DNA from: Vigna angularis | Taxonomy: Eukaryota; Streptophyta; Magnoliopsida; Fabales; Fabaceae | Assembly: GCF_016808095.1 (NCBI RefSeq) | Contig: NC_068978.1 | Span: forward strand, 28,221,306-28,285,305 | DNA length: 64,000 nt | Direction: 5' to 3' | Shown: piece after piece, positions 57,886-64,000 of the stretch | Position numbering within the stretch: the stretch's first letter is position 1 | Layout: each line of letters starts with the position of its first letter | Made by a program: the position numbers and the translations under genes | The notes under the pieces: generated by a model | What the model was told of the DNA's origin: nothing | What the model saw: the letters and a program-made list of their open reading frames with translations, nothing else | Databases searched by the model: none

Positions 57886-60572
57886 AAAATATACAGTAAT
57901 ACTATATAATACAATAATCACATTAATAATAATTCAGATCAGTCTTATACTAGAGTCGAACGTATGTTCATGGCCGAACGGCCTTACAGAAAGAGTTACA
58001 AATTTAAGTCGTACAAGATAATCAAATCTGACCGAACGGTTTACAAAAGAAAATACCGAACGGTCATACCTAAACAAAGGGAAGATGATCGAACGATCAC
58101 CTTACTATAACTAGACTATGGACCGAACGTTCTACTGTTCGATCTTTGCTTCAACTTCTTCCAAATTTTCTTCTTCCAGTGCCTCTTCCAACTGCTCGTC
58201 TCCTTCTGCTCACATCCACACGGATGATCATTGCAATGACAAGGACGGACGTACAAAACGAGACAACACAAGAAAACACAGGGTAAGCTTATGTAATTTA
58301 ATTCATGCATAAACATACATTTCAAATAACCAACACCAAATAAATTTCAACGTACGCATCATACAAAGCCTATCACTAGACTGATTGTCCGGACCGTATG
58401 AAATTTGTGTAGCTACAAGCGTTCGTGCACCTGGGTGGTGTAGTAACTGGAATACTCTCATCAGCTGCCACCCGAGGTTAGTCCTATTCATACAAAGTAC
58501 CCCTAACGACGGGATCTCCTGTCGTTCCCACACATGACCTACCCTCCTCTACGTGAGGACAAGTACTCACGGAACATCAGGATGAACCGCCAGCATTAGC
58601 ATGCCCACAGTCATACTTTACCAATTCCAATATTCATCCATGAGTCGTTCCTCCCTAGAACGCTCGTTCAAATCCACATCATTTCATTCATATCACATTC
58701 TCTTCCTATTTCATTCATAATCATTCTCAATTTCATCTTTCATTATCACTTTTCTCAAATTCATCTTTCATTACTAATAAGTTAAATTTCATCTTTGTTC
58801 AAAGATTCTTACGGATACTCGATACTGAACGTTCAATCCTTACTCAGAACAAGGACGAACACTTGGAACGAGACAGAGAGGTCTCTAGTTCCAGAATAGA
58901 ATAAGACCGAGAGGGTTACGGTCGGTTTGAGATAGAAACCGAGTGTAATAAATATAGCAAGAAACGAATGAACCGACCGTTCATTACCAAGTGAATCAAT
59001 TATATGAACTGACTCGTGATAGCTATAACCGAACGCTGAAAAGACCTCGCCAAGTGTTACGACTCTAGGCCGAAACCAATCGATACAGACACTTCAAGAC
59101 ATTTCAGTAATAATACTTAGAAGAATTTACATGAAGAAACCGAACGCTTATGAATATTTAGCTTATTTGAATTTACATCAAGAAATCTGAATGTCAGTCA
59201 ATGACCGAGCACGGTAGAGAAGAAAATTCTATTAAAGTTAGACGAATACTATTTTTCATGAAAATAGATTATACAAGAAACGAGTACGAGTGCTTGGTAT
59301 AAGACCGAGCACTACTCAGTATGAGCGCTAGGTGTAAGACCGAGCACTACTCAGTACGAGCGCTAAGTGTAAGACTGAGCACTAATGAACTTATAATAAA
59401 AGGCTTGATAAATAGAATAAGATACTATCGAAGTAGTGTTACGAACAACGAGAATATATCATTACATATATATATATATATATATATATATAAATTTAGT
59501 TTATCACAAGATACCCAGATACAACTGTGCTTGGCCGAACGCTCAAGCATAGTATTACCACACGAGGACGCTCGTCCTCAACTAGGATTCTCTCCAAATG
59601 AAAGAATCTCATTTCAACTATGTTTACTAGAAGAACCGAACGGTCGAAGACCGTTCAGTAACGAATGTACACTTTCATATGGGAAATCATATCAGGATCA
59701 TTTATATTCCAACTCATTTATTTCATATAGTTTCACAACTTTATACATTCATCTCATAATCACTTTTCATACTTCATACAATCCAAGCATATCAACCATC
59801 ATGCATCATACTCATTCAGTCAATTAACGAACGTTCATACAATCCAAGCATAGAAATTCCATATATTTCATACATCAGAACATAGCACAATCATAATTCA
59901 TTCCCAATCATTGTGTAAACGAACGTTCATGCAGTTCAACAACATACAAATTAAATTAAATAAGCTTCCCTTATCTCAGAGCGTGAACGTACATCCCTCA
60001 GACTGAGACTCAGTTCGCCGAACTACGATCCTTTCCACTCTCAACGCTCAACGACTCTTCGAACCAAACAACAGACCAAACTCATTCAGAATGAAACTAA
60101 GGGCTCATGCAACCAGAACTTGGTTTGCATGTTTACAAGAACGAACGGTTAAAGACAAGAAAAACTTACCCGTTCAGAATTTGAAACCAATCGGATCAAA
60201 CTAAAGCTTGGGACGCCGGAAGTGATCCTACGTGCCGGAATAGTGATCGGAGGAGAGAAAGTGAGTGTTTTCTCAGAGAGAAGATGAAGAAGACGTAGAG
60301 AGAAGGAGGAGAGAATGAGATTCTTCAGAAATCTAAAAAGAGGGTGCATGCAGAGAGTGGAGTAGATTTTTTGAAAATCCAAGTTTTGCTTCACACGTCA
60401 AAACGAACGTTCCATCTTCAGTCAACACCTGTTTTCCACTAACTGATTTTCGGATCTTTTCGCTTGACACCTGACGTTCGTTCAGGGGTTTTTAAGTGCA
60501 ATTTATTGAGCTGACAAGAGGAGTTTAGGTGCGTTTTTCCAAGGTTTAGGTGCGTTTTTCCAAGGTCTGACA
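57875..60572. mobile_element. Solo LTR, about 2.7 kb family, copy 4
   Basis: Begins TGTAACATCCC and ends ..GGTCTGACA, with the 5-bp TSD 'cattt' (57870-57874 and 60573-60577). It shares 'gggtaagctta', 'gttcgtgcacctggg', 'gcttcccttatctcag' and 'gtgcatgcagagagtg' with the copy at 37233. It has many CGAACG motifs ('ggccgaacggcc', 'accgaacggtca', 'aacgaacgttcatg'). A two-copy 'taggtgcgtttttccaagg' repeat lies at 60530-60565. Frames at 58116-58533 and 59321-59827 are chance frames. Confidence 0.84.
59285..59390 (+). repeat. Minisatellite in solo LTR copy 4
   Basis: Three units of about 37 bp with 'taagaccgagcactactcag' and 'acgagcgct'. It corresponds to the array at 38505-38640. A (TA)n tract follows at about 59466-59492. 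Confidence 0.9.
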
Positions 60573-60577
60573 CATTT

Positions 60578-61815
60578 CAAATTGTATAGAAATAAAAAGT
60601 AATTTTTTTACAAAAATTAAAATCAAAACTTACTGATTAAGAAAATTAAAGATATAATTCAATGGACATACCAATATCAGAAAATTCACATTAAAACCAT
60701 TAAATACGTCTGAGTTTGAAAAAAAAATCTGAAATGTTAAATTGAACGTGTAGTACAATATTAAATTAATGCCAGGACAATTATAGAATTAGTCAAATTG
60801 TTTATTAAATAATAAGACACTATTTTCTAAGATTCCTCAACGTGCTTTTCCTGAACTATATACTATAGTGTTTAGTATTAGTTTCTACATCACGAATCCT
60901 CAACACTAATTTCACAGAGAGTCACGTGGAATATAACTTTAAATCAAAATTTCCATATTAAAAAATTTATTAAGACTGGCACACTATTCTTCTAAACAAC
61001 TTTGTTTAAAAAGTAAGAAACAATTTAATCATTCCTTAGCAAAACTATTCCTTTTAAATTTTTTTCTCCAAACAAGAATTACCACAATGAATTTCTTTTT
61101 ATACGATTAAAGAATCATAGATAATTTCAAAAGAAAATAATTCAAATATCCATAATATACTAGTTTATGATTATAAATCACTCTTATAAGGATACTGTAG
61201 CGTTAGTTCAGAAATTACAAATATTGTTAATCATAATAAATAATTTATTATTTTATAAAAATTTGATATTAAAGACATTGATTCAGTATATATTATATGA
61301 CGTCAATTATAAATCCAAGATTCATTCTTTAAATAACTTTCATGTTTATATTTAAAACATAAAACGGAAACTTTAACATCAAATCAAACACATGCTTATT
61401 TTATTTTTTACTTAAAAAAGTACGATAGTTTTAGTTTTGTAATAAAAGTATTTTATTAAGATAAGAAACATATCCCTAGTTTATTCCCTTAATTTTAACA
61501 TAAAATTAAAACTTATTTTCTAAAATTGTGATATATAAAAATAAATGAATATAATTCTTTAATTTAATTGCATTAAATTTTTTAAATGTAAATATAAATA
61601 ATTTAAATACTAAAATTAAAAATATTTAATTTGTGAAACATATTTAATTTTAAAATTTAATGTCAAAATATATTAAAATTTTGGACAAAAATAAATTTTA
61701 ATTGGACAATAAAATTATAATATGACGCAGATAATGAACAAATTAAATGAAATGAATGTTTGCACATGAATAACATACCAAACAATTTTTTAGTTTCAAG
61801 AAACAATAAATCATC
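60578..61815. other. AT-rich intergenic DNA upstream of AIR12
   Basis: No gene or transposon end was recognised. It is the likely distal promoter region of the AIR12-type gene. Confidence 0.5.
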
Positions 61816-61864
61816 TTGTTTTTTCCAATCTCACTTTGTGCCATCCACACGCTTTCACTTCTAT

Positions 61865-61931
61865 TATATATCTCTCTTCATTCTTCCTCAAAGCTAAACC
61901 AAGTTCATCTTTCTCTCTCTATCTCTCTGAA
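61865..61931 (+). promoter_or_regulatory. TATA box and CT-rich leader of the AIR12-type gene
   Basis: TATATA at 61865-61870 lies 84 bp before the ATG. It is followed by a pyrimidine-rich leader with 'tctttctctctctatctctc' at 61910-61929. The spacing fits a transcription start near 61895-61900 and a 5' UTR of about 55 bp (inferred). Confidence 0.6.
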
Positions 61932-61953
61932 CTTTTTTCTTACTAATTCATCA

Positions 61954-62691
61954 ATGGCGTTTCACTCACCTTTCAAAAGCACCGTTGCTCTTTCTCTCTT
62001 AGTTTTTCTCTCTCTCTTTTTCACTTCTTCCCATTCTGCCCTCACCTGCGCCTCCTATAAGCTTCCGGCAAACCGCACTTACTCCAACTGCACCGCCCTC
62101 CCCACCCTCGGCGCCATCCTCCACTACACCTACAACGCCACCAACCGCACCCTCGCCATCGCGTACGCCGCCGAACCACCCAAATCTGGGTGGGTGGCCT
62201 GGGGGCTCAACCTCGCCGGTGGCGGCATGATAGGCACGCAGGCCTTCATTGCGATCCCCGCCTCCGCCGGCGCCATCACCGTCCACCGCTACAACCTCAC
62301 TGCCACCAAGGCCATCAACGAAGTCGAAGCCTTTACCTTTGATTCGTGGGACGTCGCCACGGAGGGGGCTGGCGGCGTCGTAGCGATCTTTGCCGTAGTT
62401 GCGATTCCCGAGAAGGCGTGGAACGTGACCCACGTGTGGCAGGTGGGACCCACCAAGGACGGGAAGCTGTCGATCCACGAGACCAAGCCGGATAACATGC
62501 AGTCAAAGGCGACGCTGCCGGTGGCGCTGGCTCCCGCATCTGCAGGTGGAAGCGGAAACAGTAGCGGAAGTGGGAACGCCACCGCGCCAGCCGCCTCGAG
62601 TGGGGACAAGAGTGGTGTGAGTGAGAGGTTTGGAGTTGGGTTTTACTTTGGGTTGATTGTGGCTTTGATGACTGGTGCCGTTGCTCTTTGA
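61954..62691 (+). CDS. AIR12: AIR12-type GPI-anchored DOMON cytochrome b
   Basis: A single exon of 245 aa. Residues 1-29 are a signal peptide (..LVFLSLFFTSSHSA). The DOMON domain follows at about 45-180, with Cys32 and Cys46, SGWVAWGLN at 78-86, the GGGMIGTQAF motif with Met92, THVWQVG at 159-165, and His175 in SIHETKPDN. Met92 and His175 match the axial haem b ligands described for Arabidopsis AIR12 (from memory). N-glycosylation sequons include NRT and NCT near the N-terminus. A Ser/Gly/Ala/Pro-rich linker (about 193-222) and a hydrophobic C-terminus (FYFGLIVALMTGAVAL) predict a GPI anchor. AIR12 is an apoplastic, ascorbate-reducible cytochrome thought to pass electrons at the plasma membrane; it is auxin-induced in Arabidopsis roots. 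The start is the ATG before the signal peptide; the frame extending back to 61816 lies upstream of the TATA box. GC content is far above the flanks. The gene looks intact. Confidence 0.93.
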   Translation: MAFHSPFKSTVALSLLVFLSLFFTSSHSALTCASYKLPANRTYSNCTALPTLGAILHYTYNATNRTLAIAYAAEPPKSGWVAWGLNLAGGGMIGTQAFIAIPASAGAITVHRYNLTATKAINEVEAFTFDSWDVATEGAGGVVAIFAVVAIPEKAWNVTHVWQVGPTKDGKLSIHETKPDNMQSKATLPVALAPASAGGSGNSSGSGNATAPAASSGDKSGVSERFGVGFYFGLIVALMTGAVAL

Positions 62692-64000
62692 AGTGATTTT
62701 TTTTTCTTTTTTTTACTTTTAATTATTATCTCTATCATTTAATAATTTTTGCTAAACTGTGATAACTGATTTTTTTTTTTATATTTATCATAGGAATTTC
62801 TTTTAATCCATTGTCACGATGATTTTATGTTTATTTTTCTCATTTTTCATTTTGGACTTTATCCATAATTTTGTTTATCTTCGTATTTTCATCGGTAAAG
62901 TTTATCTTTTCATTATCTTGTAAACAACATCAAATTAGTCTCTATATTAAGGAGGAAAAAAATATTAGTCTCAAATGAACTTGTCATGATCTTGTTCAAG
63001 AAGTTTAATTTCTTAATCAAATATAAATTTGAGTTTGAGCAAGACCAATAAAAACTGTAAACAAAACACTCACAAATTTACATTATTACTATAAAGTTAT
63101 ATCTTCATTGTATTTAAAATCAGAGTGGATGAATAAAATTGTATTATTAAATTATACTAATTATTACATATTTTTTTGGAAAAATATAAATTAGTCGTAG
63201 ATTATAAAAAAAGGGAACCAGATAAAAATGGTTCTTCACAGAGAGACCAAAACAATCTGTCGAAATGATCTTGAAGGGAGCAATACATTTGAAGACTATT
63301 TTTTTCCTATCTAACTATTATGATTGAAAAAACAAATAGTAATGGCAATTTTTAGAAAATTTACAATTAAATTTTATTTTTCACAATTTTAGCTTCTTAA
63401 ATTTATATTATCTATAAATTTAGTTCTTGAACTACACAATAATTATTCGTAACGTTATTCAATTTTCAGCATTTTATTCATAATTCGTTTATTACTTTCG
63501 GCATGAAATAATAATAGGAGAAAACTCATTATACTTGCGATTTTCTTACAAGTTTGTGACAATAACAACCGCACAAATTGTTGCCAATATAATTTGATGT
63601 GATTCAATATATTTTTAAAAATAAAAATTAAAAAAAGTTATGAATAATTAAAAATAAAGCATTAAAACTGTGTAAACAAATTTCGGATAACTGAAAATTA
63701 AGGAACTAACTAAGGAAAAAGAATCTAGAGACCACCTTTATGTAGTTTGTAAAACATATACCAAAATTAGAATTAAACTAAAAACATATATAAGTTGAGT
63801 TTAAAAAGATAAAACATACATGATGATTAAATTGTCTTTTGAAGATGAAAAGGAGTATCTCTTGTATTTCAATGAAGTTGAACTTGGTGATAGTGAAATT
63901 AGGGTTTCAACCTTATACTTGTATGAATTTGGTTCACTTGGAGATTGTGATAGGAGAGTTTGAACTTTCTCATTTTTCTACTTTAATGAATGTGGAGGAC
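62692..64000. other. 3' flank of AIR12, AT-rich
   Basis: The first about 150 bp should be 3' UTR (T-rich, with 'atttaataattttt' near 62737). No further gene was recognised up to the window edge. Confidence 0.5.

Noticed and set aside
62289..62609. Minus-strand frames over AIR12
   Set aside because: Antisense shadows of a GC-rich coding exon.

Overview
This 64 kb window is nuclear DNA of a flowering plant, almost certainly a legume and probably of the bean/cowpea group (Phaseoleae). The evidence is a set of intron-bearing plant genes (a flotillin-like gene, a SURNod19/MtN19-type gene, an AIR12-type DOMON gene), AT-rich intergenic DNA with many (TA)n tracts, and a dense layer of plant transposon families. 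The genus is inference. No bacterial, viral or organellar block was seen.

Host genes are few. A two-exon flotillin-like (FLOT) gene lies on the minus strand at 2594-4388. A SURNod19 gene at 18339-20105 (plus) is broken by a frameshift, an in-frame stop and a 218 bp tandem duplication, and reads as a young pseudogene. An intact, GC-rich, single-exon AIR12 gene lies at 61954-62691 (plus). FLOT and SURNod19 belong to families known from legume nodulation or stress, but nothing shows that the three genes work together.

Most of the rest is transposons whose exact ends can be read from target-site duplications (TSDs). (1) Four MULE-type elements have perfect 9-bp TSDs: 20565-21821, 42642-44271, 50320-51141 and 55672-57088. 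The second is a Pack-MULE carrying pieces of a ZW10 kinetochore/vesicle-tethering gene; the third appears to carry the first codons of a cytochrome b561 gene. (2) One family of 2.4-2.7 kb solo LTRs occurs in four complete copies with 5-bp TSDs (10038-12581, 37233-39828, 45116-47489, 57875-60572), plus one partial copy (about 12755-15045) split by a CACTA element (13197-14217). (3) A 4.9 kb Ogre/Tat-type solo LTR (27319-32232) sits inside one LTR of an older, decayed Ty3/gypsy element (about 26835-34241). (4) There is a hAT element (34477-36077), a Tourist-like MITE (23197-23487), a 5'-only Ty1/copia fragment (about 15000-17292) and a probable second hAT remnant.

Layout: 1-840 dispersed legume repeat; 841-9970 FLOT flanked by two diverged direct repeats; 10-17.3 kb nested LTR/CACTA/copia; 18-20 kb SURNod19 pseudogene; 20.5-27 kb MULE, MITE and AT-rich DNA; 27-34 kb nested gypsy/Ogre; 34.5-36 kb hAT; 37-40 kb LTR; 42.6-44.3 kb Pack-MULE; 45-47.5 kb LTR; 50-57 kb two MULEs and minor repeats; 58-60.6 kb LTR; 61.9-62.7 kb AIR12; then 3' flank. 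The strongest observations are the chimeric Pack-MULE with ZW10, and a recurrent CGAACG-core motif spread through LTRs of two unrelated families.
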